From positions 682,001 through 746,000 of the forward strand of contig NZ_LOKW01000001.1 in assembly GCF_002211305.1 (NCBI RefSeq): DNA of 64,000 nt. The letters run 5' to 3'. Each line of letters opens with the position of its first letter. Within the stretch, counting starts at the first letter, position 1. Of this stretch, positions 48,531-58,179 are shown piece by piece. The notes beneath the pieces are model-generated. The model saw only the letters and a list, made by a program, of their open reading frames with translations, did not search any database and was not told the origin of the DNA. Origin of the DNA: Rhizobium sp. R634 (GTDB taxonomy: Bacteria; Pseudomonadota; Alphaproteobacteria; Rhizobiales; Rhizobiaceae). A program made the translations under genes and the position numbers.

Positions 48531-49934
48531 ATGACCGTCAATCCCAATCAGATCGCCGAGATGGACCGTAATTCCGTCCTGCATCCTTTCACGCAGCTCA
48601 AGGATTTCGCCAATGGCAAGATGGGCGATCCGACGATCGTCGAAACGGGCAAGGGCATCCGCATTCAGGATGCGCTCGGCAAGCAGCTGATCGACGGTTT
48701 CGCCGGTCTCTACTGCGTCAATATCGGCTATGGCCGCACCGAGGTCGCCGAGGCCATTTCGCGCCAAGCCTATCGCCTCGCCTACTACCATACCTATGCC
48801 GCCCACACGACGGACGAGCTCGCGATCCTTTCCGATCGGCTGGTGAAAATGGCACCCGGCAAGATGAGCAAGATCTTCTACGGCATGTCAGGCTCCGACG
48901 CCAACGAAACGCAAGCCAAACTCGTCTGGTATTACAGCAACCTGCGTGGCAAGCCGAACAAGAAGAAGATCATCTCCCGCGAACGCGGCTATCATGGTTG
49001 CAGCGTCGTCTCCGGTTCCATGACCGGCATGAGCTTCTACCATGACCACATGGACCTGCCGCGTGCGGGCATTATCCACACGGGCGCACCGCATTTCTAT
49101 TGGGGCGCGGAAGCCGGTGAAACGGAACGTGAATTTTCCAAACGCCGTGCTGACGAACTCGAAGCGCTGATCGTGCATGAGGATCCCGACACGATCGGCG
49201 CCTTCATCGCCGAACCGGTGCTCGGCACCGGCGGCATCACGCCGCCGCCACAAGGCTATTGGAAGGAAGTACAGAAGATCCTGAAGAAATACGACATCCT
49301 GCTCATCGCCGACGAAGTCATTACTGGTTTCGGACGCACCGGCTCGATGTTCGGATCACAACATTACGGCATCGAACCCGACCTGATCACCGTCGCCAAG
49401 GGGCTGACCTCGGCCTATTTTCCGCTGTCGGGCGCAATCGTTAGCGAAAAGGTCTATAAGGTGATGGAAGAAGGGGCTGATCGCGTCGGCTCTTTCTCGC
49501 ATGGCTACACCTATTCCGGCCACCCGATCGGCGCCGCAGCAGCGAACGCCGTTCTCGACATCGTCGAGAAGGAGGATCTGCCGGGGAATGCCCGAACGGT
49601 CGGCAGCTATTTCCAGGAGCAGCTGAAGGCCACGTTCGCTCAGCTCCCGATCGTTGGTGAAGTGCGAGGCGTCGGCCTGATGGGCGCAATCGAATTTGTG
49701 GCCGATCGCGAAAAGAAGACGCGCTTCGCGCCCGGCATGACTGTCGGCGCACGAATCTCGAAGGCCGCGCGCAGCCGCGGACTGATTGCCCGCGCCATGC
49801 CGCATGGCGATATCTTGGGTTTTGCCCCGCCGCTCGTCACGACCAAGGAAGAAATCGACGAAATTGTCGCCATTGCTGAATCCGCCGTCCGCTCCGTCAT
49901 GGACGAGTTGATCAAGGCTGGCGAGAAGATCTGA
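48531..49934 (+). CDS. doeD: Diaminobutyrate aminotransferase (class III)
   Basis: The ATG at 48531 has an AAAGGA ribosome site and gives 467 residues; the frame is open to 48489 but that overlaps doeC. It is a PLP class III aminotransferase, with LIADEVITGFGRTG and the Schiff-base Lys in ITVAKGLTSAYFPLS. In ectoine degradation DoeD converts diaminobutyrate to aspartate semialdehyde, which doeC then oxidises. The gene directly follows doeC. Confidence 0.85.
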   Translation: MTVNPNQIAEMDRNSVLHPFTQLKDFANGKMGDPTIVETGKGIRIQDALGKQLIDGFAGLYCVNIGYGRTEVAEAISRQAYRLAYYHTYAAHTTDELAILSDRLVKMAPGKMSKIFYGMSGSDANETQAKLVWYYSNLRGKPNKKKIISRERGYHGCSVVSGSMTGMSFYHDHMDLPRAGIIHTGAPHFYWGAEAGETEREFSKRRADELEALIVHEDPDTIGAFIAEPVLGTGGITPPPQGYWKEVQKILKKYDILLIADEVITGFGRTGSMFGSQHYGIEPDLITVAKGLTSAYFPLSGAIVSEKVYKVMEEGADRVGSFSHGYTYSGHPIGAAAANAVLDIVEKEDLPGNARTVGSYFQEQLKATFAQLPIVGEVRGVGLMGAIEFVADREKKTRFAPGMTVGARISKAARSRGLIARAMPHGDILGFAPPLVTTKEEIDEIVAIAESAVRSVMDELIKAGEKI

Positions 49935-49946
49935 TGCAGGCATGGC

Positions 49947-49974
49947 CGGCGGGGCGAGAAAATCTTGCCCGCCG
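49947..49974 (+). terminator. GC-rich hairpin after doeD
   Basis: CGGCGGGGC at 49947-49955 can pair with GCCCGCCG at 49967-49974 with one bulged G and an 11-base loop. There is no T run directly after, so it may be a weak or factor-assisted terminator between doeD and the next gene. Confidence 0.35.
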
Positions 49975-50084
49975 CTCCCGATTTGCGAGCAAAGTCGAAA
50001 TGATCGGGATTATTTCGGGAGCAATCACGACTCTAATTGCATAGAGCTTCATCTTTTCAGACGAAGCGTGCATAATGTCATGAA

Positions 50085-51560
50085 ATGATCGTCCTTAAAC
50101 GAGACAATTTCATGCGACGTCAAGCCAATCCGCTGAACACTTTTCCGACAACGGCGATGAAGCCGGTGGTATGGCGACCAAGCCTCGCCAAACAAAAAGG
50201 CGAGACGAAGCATGCGGCGCTCACCGAGCGCATTATCGCCGATATCGATTCCGGTGTGCTCAAGCCGATGGATCGAATGCCGACGCATCGCGATCTGGCG
50301 CGTGAACTCGGCCTTTCCGTCCAGACCGTCAGCCTTTCCTACAAGGAGGCTGAGCGGCTCGGCTACCTGAGCGGTGAGATCGGTCGTGGCACTTTCGTGA
50401 AGACACGGGTAACGGACCGGGCCGGGCGCATGATGCTTGATCATAGTGCCAACGAGGTGCTCGACCTTTCCATTATCCGCGGCGTCTATCTTGATGCGCA
50501 TGAGACCGCATCACGCGAGATCCTTCGCGAGCTCGCCGACGGCGACAATGCAAGTTTCATGCGTCCGTGCCGCCCAATCGCAGGCCTCGATCGCCATAGA
50601 GACACCGCGCGCGTCTGGTTGCGGACACTCGGGGTCACTTCCGGGGTGGAGCGTATCCTCGTCACCAATGGTGCCGCTCATGCCATTTTTCTTGCTCTAA
50701 GCTGTATTGTCCGCTCCGGCGATGTGGTCTTGTGCGAAAACCTCACCGATCACGGCATTATCGGGCTTTCCAACATCCTTGGCTTTAGTTTGAAGGGCTT
50801 GCCGACGGACAATGAGGGCATCGTACCCGATGCGCTGGAAGCCGCCTGTGCGGCAGGCGGCGTTCGTGCGCTGGTGCTTATCCCGACGCTCAACAATCCG
50901 ACCGGTCATGTCACGGGCGCAGCCCGCAGGACCGAGATAGCCGCGATTGCGGCGCGGTATAGTGTTTTCGTCATCGAAGATGAGGTCTATCGCCCATTGA
51001 TCGAGGAAAACCTGCCCTCGATCACTGAGATGCTGCCCGACCTCGGCTTCTTCGTCACGAGCTTCACCAAGGCGGTGCTGACCGGGTTGCGCGTTGGCTA
51101 TCTCGTTGTTCCACCCGCCTATTCCATTCGCGCTGCCTCGATCCTGCGTGTGTCGAGCTGGAGCGGCACCTATCTGACCGGCGAAATCGCCACCCGCTGG
51201 GTCGAGAACGGTACAGCACAGAAGTTGGTCGAAATCCAACGCGACGAAGCAAGAGCGCGCCAAGCCATCGCCGGTGAAATCCTGGGGTACCATATCGCCT
51301 CCAGCCATCCGCTCTCGCTCTGCGCCTGGCTCAAGGTCCCGCCGCACTGGTCCGAGGAAGGTCTGATCCGTTCGCTCACCAGCCAGAAAGTCGCCGTCAC
51401 GCCGTCCGAACCCTTCATCGCCGGTCCGGGTCATGGCGGTGGCATTCGTGTCTGTTTGGGTGGACGCATGAACCATGCAAGCCTGGCCAAGGCAATGACG
51501 ATCGTCCGGCAGGCCTTCGAGCAATTGCCGCCGGTCTATGACATCGGCGCTATCGGATAG
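50085..51560 (+). CDS. enuR: MocR-type (GntR/aminotransferase) regulator, EnuR-like
   Basis: This protein of up to 491 residues has a GntR winged helix at the N-terminus (LTERIIADIDSGVLKPMDRM, DLARELGLSVQTVSLSY) and a class I aminotransferase-like domain with a PLP Lys in FVTSFTKAVLTGLRVGY (residue 329 from this start). In ectoine clusters EnuR uses PLP bound to that Lys to sense ectoine breakdown products and relieve repression. A start at 50112 is also possible; neither has a strong ribosome site. Confidence 0.8.
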   Translation: MIVLKRDNFMRRQANPLNTFPTTAMKPVVWRPSLAKQKGETKHAALTERIIADIDSGVLKPMDRMPTHRDLARELGLSVQTVSLSYKEAERLGYLSGEIGRGTFVKTRVTDRAGRMMLDHSANEVLDLSIIRGVYLDAHETASREILRELADGDNASFMRPCRPIAGLDRHRDTARVWLRTLGVTSGVERILVTNGAAHAIFLALSCIVRSGDVVLCENLTDHGIIGLSNILGFSLKGLPTDNEGIVPDALEAACAAGGVRALVLIPTLNNPTGHVTGAARRTEIAAIAARYSVFVIEDEVYRPLIEENLPSITEMLPDLGFFVTSFTKAVLTGLRVGYLVVPPAYSIRAASILRVSSWSGTYLTGEIATRWVENGTAQKLVEIQRDEARARQAIAGEILGYHIASSHPLSLCAWLKVPPHWSEEGLIRSLTSQKVAVTPSEPFIAGPGHGGGIRVCLGGRMNHASLAKAMTIVRQAFEQLPPVYDIGAIG

Positions 51561-51624
51561 ATCTGACCTAAATCATTGAATCATTACAATATAATAATTG
51601 ACATGATTTTACTTCGCTCTCAAC

Positions 51625-52638
51625 ATGACAATCATGAAGAGCGAAATCCTGTCCAGATCGACCGAAGAAAAGATGCCGCCAGTCGCGTTGGCCGATATCG
51701 AGCGGGCTGCCGCTCGCATCGGCGGCCGAGTGACACGCACGCCGCTCGTTTATTCCAGCGCTCTTTCTGAACGCGCCAGTCGGCCTGTCCATCTCAAGCT
51801 CGAGACCCGCCAGCCCATCGGCGCCTTCAAGCTGCGCGGCGCGATGAACGCTATCCTCGCGCTGGATGATATGACGCGCAAGCGTGGTCTCGTCACTGCC
51901 TCGACAGGCAATCACGGTCGCGCGGTGGCTTATGCCGCACGCGAACTCGGCGTTCCCGCCACCATCTGCATGTCATCGCTCGTGCCCGCCAACAAGGTCG
52001 AAGCGATCCGCGCGCTCGGCGCCGAAATCCGCATCGTCGGCAGATCGCAGGACGACGCGCAAGCGGAAGTCGAACGCCTGAGCCATAGCCTTACGCCGAT
52101 TCCGCCTTTCGACGATGCGAACGTTGTTGCCGGTCAAGGCACGATCGGCCTCGAAATTGTGGAGGACCTGCCCGACCTCTCGACAGTGCTCGTGCCCCTT
52201 TCCGGCGGTGGCCTGGCTGGCGGCATTGCCGTTGCCGTCAAAGCCTTGAAGCCTGAGGTCCGCGTCATCGGAATTTCGATGGAGCGTGGGGCGGCCATGC
52301 ATGCGGCGATTGCCGCCGGCAAGCCAGTCGCGGTCCGCGAGGAGAAAACGCTGGCGGACTCACTGGGTGGCGGCATCGGTCTTTCAAACCATGTGACCTT
52401 TACGCTCTGCCGCTATCTCCTCGACGACATCGTCCTTCTCTCCGAAGATCAGATTGCTGAAGGCATCCGCCATGCCGCACAGGAGGAGCACATAACGGCC
52501 GAGGGTGCCGGTGCGGTCGGCATTGCCGCTATCCTCGCTGGCAAAGTCGAACTTTCCGGCTCCACCGCCGTCATCATCTCAGGCGGCAACATTGACCCGA
52601 TCCTGCACCAGAGAATCGTCGCGGAGGCTGCCATATGA
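51625..52638 (+). CDS. eutB: Threonine dehydratase-like enzyme of hydroxyectoine use
   Basis: This protein of up to 337 residues is a type II fold PLP enzyme with the Lys site in GAFKLRGAMNA, the ASTGNHGRAVAYAA loop and the PLP-phosphate loop SGGGLAGG. It resembles serine/threonine dehydratases. In Sinorhizobium eutB and eutC lie in the ectoine cluster and are thought to convert hydroxyl-containing intermediates from hydroxyectoine. The first ATG at 51625 has no clear ribosome site, and an ATG at 51673 is a possible true start. It overlaps eutC by 4 bp. Confidence 0.82.
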   Translation: MTIMKSEILSRSTEEKMPPVALADIERAAARIGGRVTRTPLVYSSALSERASRPVHLKLETRQPIGAFKLRGAMNAILALDDMTRKRGLVTASTGNHGRAVAYAARELGVPATICMSSLVPANKVEAIRALGAEIRIVGRSQDDAQAEVERLSHSLTPIPPFDDANVVAGQGTIGLEIVEDLPDLSTVLVPLSGGGLAGGIAVAVKALKPEVRVIGISMERGAAMHAAIAAGKPVAVREEKTLADSLGGGIGLSNHVTFTLCRYLLDDIVLLSEDQIAEGIRHAAQEEHITAEGAGAVGIAAILAGKVELSGSTAVIISGGNIDPILHQRIVAEAAI

Positions 52639-53648
52639 GCCGTATCCGTATTCTGATGGAAAGAGACCTTCGCGCTATCGTCAAGCTCGACGTCTCTGCT
52701 GTCGACTGTGTCGAGCAAGCCTTTGCTGCGCTCGCGACCAAAGCCGTTGCCATGCCGCCGATCCTGCGCCTCGACATTCCGGAATTTCGTGGCGAGGTGG
52801 ACGTCAAGACGGCCTACGTGCCAGGCTTCGATGGGTTTGCCATCAAGGTCAGCCCCGGTTTTTTCGACAATCCCAAGATCGGTCTGCCAAGCCTCAACGG
52901 GCTGATGATCCTGCTGAGCGCGAAGACCGGGTTGGTTGAAGCCCTCCTTCTCGACAACGGCTATCTCACGGATGTGCGCACGGCAGCGGCCGGCGCGGTC
53001 GCCGCACGCCATCTGTCACGCAAAGACGCCAGCGTCGCCACGATCTTTGGAGCAGGCATGCAGGCGCGGCTGCAGCTCGAGGCTCTCCTGCTCGTGCGGC
53101 CGATCAAATCGGCCCGGATCTGGGCGCGTGACCCCGCAAAGGCCAAGACGCTTGCTTCAGACTTCACTCGCGACCACGCAATCGAGGTCGCCGCCATCGC
53201 CGATCCGCGTGAAGCGATCCACGGCGCGGATCTCGTCGTAACGACGACGCCGGCAGAAAAGCTGATCCTGATGGCCGAATGGCTCGAACCCGGTCAGCAT
53301 CTGACCGCGATGGGGTCGGATGCGGAGCACAAGAATGAGATCGATCCGGCCGTCTTTGATCGCGCTATCTACGTTGCAGACCGTCTTTCGCAGACCCGCA
53401 TTCTCGGCGAGCTGCATCATGCCATCAAGGCCGGCGCAGTGACGCCGGACCAGCAGTTTGCCGAACTCGGAGCCATCATCGCCGGCACGGCAATTGGCCG
53501 ATCGAGCGCAGACGACATAACCTTCGCCGACCTCACAGGGGCCGGCGTGCAGGACACCGCCATCGCCAATCTGGCACTTGCCCGCGCAAGAGACGCAGGA
53601 AGCGGCCAGACGATCGAAAACGACATCAAAATGGGAGATGCAGCGTGA
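52635..53648 (+). CDS. eutC: Ornithine cyclodeaminase-like enzyme of hydroxyectoine use
   Basis: This 337-residue protein belongs to the ornithine cyclodeaminase/mu-crystallin family. The Rossmann motif is in ATIFGAGMQARLQLEALL, and TDVRTAAAGAVAARHL precedes it. Position between eutB and doeA matches the known rhizobial ectoine cluster. The precise substrate is inferred from context. It starts in an ATGA overlap with eutB and ends in an overlap with the GTG of the next gene. Confidence 0.83.
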   Translation: MSRIRILMERDLRAIVKLDVSAVDCVEQAFAALATKAVAMPPILRLDIPEFRGEVDVKTAYVPGFDGFAIKVSPGFFDNPKIGLPSLNGLMILLSAKTGLVEALLLDNGYLTDVRTAAAGAVAARHLSRKDASVATIFGAGMQARLQLEALLLVRPIKSARIWARDPAKAKTLASDFTRDHAIEVAAIADPREAIHGADLVVTTTPAEKLILMAEWLEPGQHLTAMGSDAEHKNEIDPAVFDRAIYVADRLSQTRILGELHHAIKAGAVTPDQQFAELGAIIAGTAIGRSSADDITFADLTGAGVQDTAIANLALARARDAGSGQTIENDIKMGDAA

Positions 53649-54823
53649 GCGTGACGCTGAACTTTACGCGCGAGGAATATGCCGCGCGCCTTTCCAAAAC
53701 CCGTCATGCGATGGAAAAGGCGGGGATCGATCTCCTGATCGTCACCGATCCGTCCAACATTCACTGGCTCACCGGCTATGATGGCTGGTCCTTCTATGTG
53801 CATCAATGCGTTCTGGTGCCGCCGAGCGGCGAGCCGATCTGGTACGGTCGCAAGCAGGATGCCAATGGCGCGAAACGCACCGCCTATTTGAACGATGACA
53901 ATATCATCGGCTACCCCGATCACTACGTCCAGTCGACCGAGCGTCACCCGATGGATCTCCTGGCGCAGATCATCAATGAGCGCAAATGGTCGAGCCTCAC
54001 CGTCGGCGTCGAGATGGACAATTATTATTTCTCGGCAGCCGCCTTCGCGTCTCTGCAAAAGCATCTGCCCAATGCCTGCTTCAAGGATGCGGCAGGCCTC
54101 GTCAACTGGCAGCGCGCGGTCAAGAGCACGACGGAACTCGACTACATGCGCAGGGCAGGCAAGATCGTCGAACTGATGCACAAGCGCATTGTCGACATCG
54201 TCGAGCCCGGCATGCGCAAATGCGATCTCGTCGCAGAAATTTACGATGCCGGCATCCGCGGCACCTCGGAATTCGGCGGCGATTATCCCGCAATCGTGCC
54301 ACTGCTGCCGTCGGGCGCAGACGCTTCCGCGCCGCACCTGACCTGGGATGACAAGCCGATGCGTTTGGGCGAAGGAACGTTCTTCGAGATCGCCGGCGCC
54401 TACAAGCGCTATCACTGCCCGCTGTCGCGCACCGTATTTCTCGGCAAACCGACTCAGGCCTTTCTCGATGCGGAAAAGGCGACACTCGAGGGCATGGAAG
54501 CGGGCCTTGCCGCTGCAATGCCGGGCAATAGCTGCGAGGACATTGCCAACGCCTTCTTCGCCGTGCTGAAGAAATACGGGATCATCAAAGACAACCGTAC
54601 CGGCTATCCGATCGGTCTTTCCTATCCGCCGGATTGGGGTGAGCGTACGATGAGCCTGCGTCCAGGCGACCGCACCGAACTGAAGCCTGGCATGACCTTC
54701 CATTTCATGACGGGTCTCTGGCTCGAGGACATGGGGCTCGAAATCACCGAAAGCATCGCGATCACCGAAACAGGCGTGGAATGCCTGTCGAACGTGCCGC
54801 GCCAACTATTCGTGAAGGGTTGA
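53645..54823 (+). CDS. doeA: Ectoine hydrolase
   Basis: This 392-residue protein is of the M24 creatinase/aminopeptidase P fold, with an N-terminal creatinase-like domain (IDLLIVTDPSNIHWLTGYDG) and a C-terminal pita-bread domain (ELDYMRRAGKIVELMHKRI). It fits DoeA/EutD, which opens the ectoine ring to acetyl-diaminobutyrate. The start is GTG in a 4-bp overlap with eutC. The doeB gene follows after 4 bases. Confidence 0.88.
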   Translation: MSVTLNFTREEYAARLSKTRHAMEKAGIDLLIVTDPSNIHWLTGYDGWSFYVHQCVLVPPSGEPIWYGRKQDANGAKRTAYLNDDNIIGYPDHYVQSTERHPMDLLAQIINERKWSSLTVGVEMDNYYFSAAAFASLQKHLPNACFKDAAGLVNWQRAVKSTTELDYMRRAGKIVELMHKRIVDIVEPGMRKCDLVAEIYDAGIRGTSEFGGDYPAIVPLLPSGADASAPHLTWDDKPMRLGEGTFFEIAGAYKRYHCPLSRTVFLGKPTQAFLDAEKATLEGMEAGLAAAMPGNSCEDIANAFFAVLKKYGIIKDNRTGYPIGLSYPPDWGERTMSLRPGDRTELKPGMTFHFMTGLWLEDMGLEITESIAITETGVECLSNVPRQLFVKG

Positions 54824-54827
54824 TGCC

Positions 54828-55841
54828 ATGTTGACCGGCGCGCCCCGCCCTTCGCCGATCACCTCCTCCGTCGATTTCGATGCGAAGGGCGTTCAGCACG
54901 GGCATCTGCGACTACCCTATAGCCGTAATGATAGCGCTTGGGGTTCCGTGATGATTCCGATCTGTATCATCGCCAATGGCGAAGGCCCAACCGCTCTTTT
55001 GACCGGCGCCAACCATGGCGACGAGTATGAAGGTCCGGCGGCTCTCTTCGAACTGGCACAGACGCTGGATCCGTCGAAGGTAAGCGGGCGCATCATTATT
55101 GTCCCGGCGCTCAACTACCCGGCCTTTCGAGCAGGCACGCGCACCTCTCCGATCGACCTCGGAAACTTGAACCGCAGCTTTCCAGGTCGCCCGGATGGTT
55201 CGGTGACGGAAAAGATCGCGGATTACGTCACCCGCCATCTGATACCGCTCGCCGACATCGTCCTCGACTTCCATTCGGGCGGCAAGACGCTCGATTTTCT
55301 GCCCTATGCCGCAGCACACGAATTGCCTGACAAGGATCAGGAGGCACGCTGCTTTGATGCCGTTGCGGCTTTTGCTGCGCCCTACTCGATGAGGATGTTG
55401 GAGATCGATGCGGTTGGCATGCTGGATACGACGGTCGAGGAGATGGGCAAGGTCTTCGTCACCACTGAACTCGGCGGCGCCGGCACAGCCACCGCAAAGT
55501 CGGTCGAGATCGCGCGAAAGGGCAGCCTCAACCTCCTGCGTCACACCGGAATCCTGAAGGGCGCGCCGGACGCTAGGCCGACCCGCTGGCTGGATATGCC
55601 ATCGAGCGATTGCTTCGCCTTTGCTGAGGACGATGGGCTTATCGCCTTTGCCCTTGATCTGGGCGAGCCGGTCAAAAGGAACGAAATCGTCGCGCGCGTG
55701 TATCCCGTCGGCAAGACCGGTGTTGCGCCAATCGAATACCGCGCCGCCATGGATGGCGTGCTTGCGGCCCGCCACGTGCCCGGCCTGATCAAGGCCGGCG
55801 ACTGCCTTTCCGTCATCGCAACGATCACGGAGAAAACCTGA
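54828..55841 (+). CDS. doeB: N2-acetyl-L-2,4-diaminobutanoate deacetylase
   Basis: This 337-residue protein belongs to the succinylglutamate desuccinylase/aspartoacylase group. The zinc site is visible as H and E in TGANHGDEYEGPAAL, with a further His in VLDFHSGGKTLDF. DoeB/EutE removes the acetyl group from the product of DoeA and gives diaminobutyrate for doeD. It is four bases downstream of doeA. Confidence 0.88.
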   Translation: MLTGAPRPSPITSSVDFDAKGVQHGHLRLPYSRNDSAWGSVMIPICIIANGEGPTALLTGANHGDEYEGPAALFELAQTLDPSKVSGRIIIVPALNYPAFRAGTRTSPIDLGNLNRSFPGRPDGSVTEKIADYVTRHLIPLADIVLDFHSGGKTLDFLPYAAAHELPDKDQEARCFDAVAAFAAPYSMRMLEIDAVGMLDTTVEEMGKVFVTTELGGAGTATAKSVEIARKGSLNLLRHTGILKGAPDARPTRWLDMPSSDCFAFAEDDGLIAFALDLGEPVKRNEIVARVYPVGKTGVAPIEYRAAMDGVLAARHVPGLIKAGDCLSVIATITEKT

Positions 55842-55901
55842 CCAGACGAACGCCGTGAGATCCGAAAACGGACCACATAAATTAACCAGAGGAGAATTCG
55901 A

Positions 55902-56753
55902 ATGCGCATCTCAAAAACCATCTGCCTGTCCGCACTTGCGCTCGGCATCGGCGTCACGTCGGCGAGCGCACTGACCGTCGAAGAAGCCAAGAAGCAAGGA
56001 TTTATCCGGGCCGCGACGGCCAACGAGGTACCCTATTCCTATATGCAGCCGGACGGCACCTCTGCCGGTATCGGTCCCGATGTTGCCAATGCCGTCCTGA
56101 AATCCATGGGCATCGAGGAAATCAACTGGACGGTGACGCCCTTCGGCACGCTCATTCCAGGTCTCAAGGCGCGTCGCTTTGACTTTGCTGCTGCGGAGCA
56201 GAACATTTCCCCCGAGCGTTGCAAGCAGGTCGCCTTTACCGAACCCAACTCGTCCTACGGTGAAGGCCTTCTGGTCAAGAAGGGCAATCCGAAGGGTCTG
56301 ACAACCTATGCCGACATCGCCAAAGACCCGTCGTTGAAAGTCGCGGTGGTTTCGGGTGCAAACAATGTCGACTTCCTGCGTGCAGTCGGCGTCAAGGACG
56401 ACCAGATCGTCTTTATTCCGGCGAATGCCGATGCGATCCCGACCGTACAGAGCCGTGTCGATGCCTATGCGGCCACCGAGCTGACGGTCTCCGCGCTCGC
56501 CAAGGATCAGGCCAATGTCGAGCAGGTCGCGCCGTTCAAGGATCCGATCGTCAAGGACGCACCGGTCCGCAACTATGGCGGCTTTGCCTTCCGTCCGGAA
56601 GACAAGGAATTGCGCGACGCGTTTAACACCGCGCTCGTCGCGTTCCGAAAGACGGACGACTACAAGAAGATCCTCATGAAGTATGGTCTATCCGAACAGA
56701 GCATCGCGGCGGCGGCTAAGAAGAACGTCACCGATCTCTGCGCCGGGAAGTAA
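55902..56753 (+). CDS. ehuB: Ectoine/hydroxyectoine ABC transporter substrate-binding protein
   Basis: This 283-residue periplasmic protein has a Sec signal (about residues 1-24, ending TSASA) and a family 3 solute-binding fold. It begins FIRAATANEVPYSYMQPDGT, with the aromatic residues expected around the ectoine pocket. A strong AGAGGAG ribosome site precedes the ATG. It is the first of the ehuBCDA genes, directly after doeB, which supports ectoine as ligand. Confidence 0.87.
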   Translation: MRISKTICLSALALGIGVTSASALTVEEAKKQGFIRAATANEVPYSYMQPDGTSAGIGPDVANAVLKSMGIEEINWTVTPFGTLIPGLKARRFDFAAAEQNISPERCKQVAFTEPNSSYGEGLLVKKGNPKGLTTYADIAKDPSLKVAVVSGANNVDFLRAVGVKDDQIVFIPANADAIPTVQSRVDAYAATELTVSALAKDQANVEQVAPFKDPIVKDAPVRNYGGFAFRPEDKELRDAFNTALVAFRKTDDYKKILMKYGLSEQSIAAAAKKNVTDLCAGK

Positions 56754-56760
56754 CGAAAAG

Positions 56761-56785
56761 GGCGCCCGGTCCCGAACTGGGCGCC
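56761..56785 (+). promoter_or_regulatory. Hairpin between ehuB and ehuC
   Basis: GGCGCCCGGT at 56761-56770 pairs with ACTGGGCGCC at 56776-56785 with one G-U wobble, making a 10-bp stem around a 5-base loop. No T run follows. As with the hairpin at 219-247, it sits between a binding-protein gene and its permease gene and probably raises binding-protein mRNA relative to the permeases. Confidence 0.6.
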
Positions 56786-56813
56786 ACCTGCTTTCATTCG
56801 GAGAGATTGCCAG

Positions 56814-57479
56814 ATGAGCTGGACAGCCTATCTGCCAATGCTTTGGCAAGGCGCTATCGTGACGATGACGATCACTCTGGCAGCGATCGTCTGCGGCGCG
56901 GTGCTCGCCTTCGTCTTCGGCATCCTGCGCGTCGAGGGAGGACCGATTCTGTCGGCCGTCGCGCTGTGTTATACGGAAGTGTTTCGCGGGACTTCGCTGT
57001 TCGTTCAGCTGTTCTGGTTCTATTACGCGCTGCCGCTGGTCGGCCTAAGTTTCGATCCGATCACCACCGGCATCCTGGTATTGGCCGCTCATGTCGGCGG
57101 CTATGGCGCCGAAATCGTCCGCGGAGCCCTCCTGTCGGTCTCCGCGCAGCAGCTGGAAGCTGCCCGCGCATTGAACTTCAACCGTGTCCAGACCCTCTTT
57201 CGCATTTCGCTGCCACAGGCGGTCGTCGAGATGATGCCGGCCTTCGGCAACCTCACTATCGAAACGCTGAAGCTGTCCTCGCTGGTGTCGTTGATCTCGA
57301 TTGCCGATCTTACCTTCGCAGCCCAATCCATCCGCAACATCACGTTGGATAGCGCGAGCATCTATTCGGTCACGCTCGTGTGCTACTTCGCCATGTCGCT
57401 TGTCCTGATGGCAGCCGTTCGCGTGATCGAGCACTTCGTACGACGCGGCGATGTCTTCCCCCGCGGCGGCCATTCATGA
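56814..57479 (+). CDS. ehuC: Ectoine/hydroxyectoine ABC transporter permease EhuC
   Basis: This 221-residue inner-membrane permease of the polar amino-acid type has FRGTSLFVQLFWFYYALP and the EAA loop around LEAARALNFNRVQTLFRISL. An AGAGA ribosome site precedes the ATG. It pairs with EhuD. A plus-strand frame at 56807-57352 with arginine-rich sequence is a shadow. Confidence 0.87.
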   Translation: MSWTAYLPMLWQGAIVTMTITLAAIVCGAVLAFVFGILRVEGGPILSAVALCYTEVFRGTSLFVQLFWFYYALPLVGLSFDPITTGILVLAAHVGGYGAEIVRGALLSVSAQQLEAARALNFNRVQTLFRISLPQAVVEMMPAFGNLTIETLKLSSLVSLISIADLTFAAQSIRNITLDSASIYSVTLVCYFAMSLVLMAAVRVIEHFVRRGDVFPRGGHS

Positions 57480-57489
57480 GGACAGTTCG

Positions 57490-58179
57490 ATGTATGGTTA
57501 CGAATGGGACACGACAACCTGGGTCACTTACACGACGTCGATCTTGCCGATCATCCTGATAGGTTTGACGGTCACGTTGAAGGCGGCAGCTGCTGGCTTT
57601 GGGATTGCGCTGGTGCTTGGCCTGGTATTCGCTCTGTTGCGCCGCAGCCGCGTCATGGCGATTTCCTGGACAACCGCCTTCGTCGTCGAGTTCCTGCGCG
57701 ATACGCCACTTCTAGTCCAACTGTTCTTCCTCTATTACGTGCTGCCAGATTTCGGGGTCGTGTTCCCCGCCTTTTTCACCGGGGCACTGGCCCTCGGTCT
57801 TCAATATGCAGCTTATACGTCTGAGGTCTATCGCGGTGGCATCGAAGCTATTCATCGCGGCCAATGGGAAGCAGCAACGGCGCTAAATCTGACCCGTACG
57901 CAAACCTATCGCGACGTGATCATCCCCCAGGCCATCCCTCGCATTGTACCGGCGATGGGGAATTACCTCGTGGCCATGATCAAGGAAACGCCTGTGCTGT
58001 CTGTGGTCACCGTTCTGGAGATGATGGCGCTCGCCAACATGATCGGCGAACGCACGTTCGAATATCTCGTGCCGCTGACGCTTGTCGGCCTGATTTTCCT
58101 TCTGCTGACCCTGATCTGCTCGGCGGGCCTCCACCGCTTGCAAAAAGCTCTTCCAAAGGCAGGAATACCCTTGCGATGA
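57490..58179 (+). CDS. ehuD: Ectoine/hydroxyectoine ABC transporter permease EhuD
   Basis: The ATG at 57490 gives 229 residues starting [15 protein letters not shown], preceded by a GAGGAC site; the frame is open to 57451 but that overlaps ehuC. The permease signatures are [19 protein letters not shown] and an EAA loop around [19 protein letters not shown]. Its stop overlaps the ehuA start (ATGA). Confidence 0.87.
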   Translation: MYGYEWDTTTWVTYTTSILPIILIGLTVTLKAAAAGFGIALVLGLVFALLRRSRVMAISWTTAFVVEFLRDTPLLVQLFFLYYVLPDFGVVFPAFFTGALALGLQYAAYTSEVYRGGIEAIHRGQWEAATALNLTRTQTYRDVIIPQAIPRIVPAMGNYLVAMIKETPVLSVVTVLEMMALANMIGERTFEYLVPLTLVGLIFLLLTLICSAGLHRLQKALPKAGIPLR

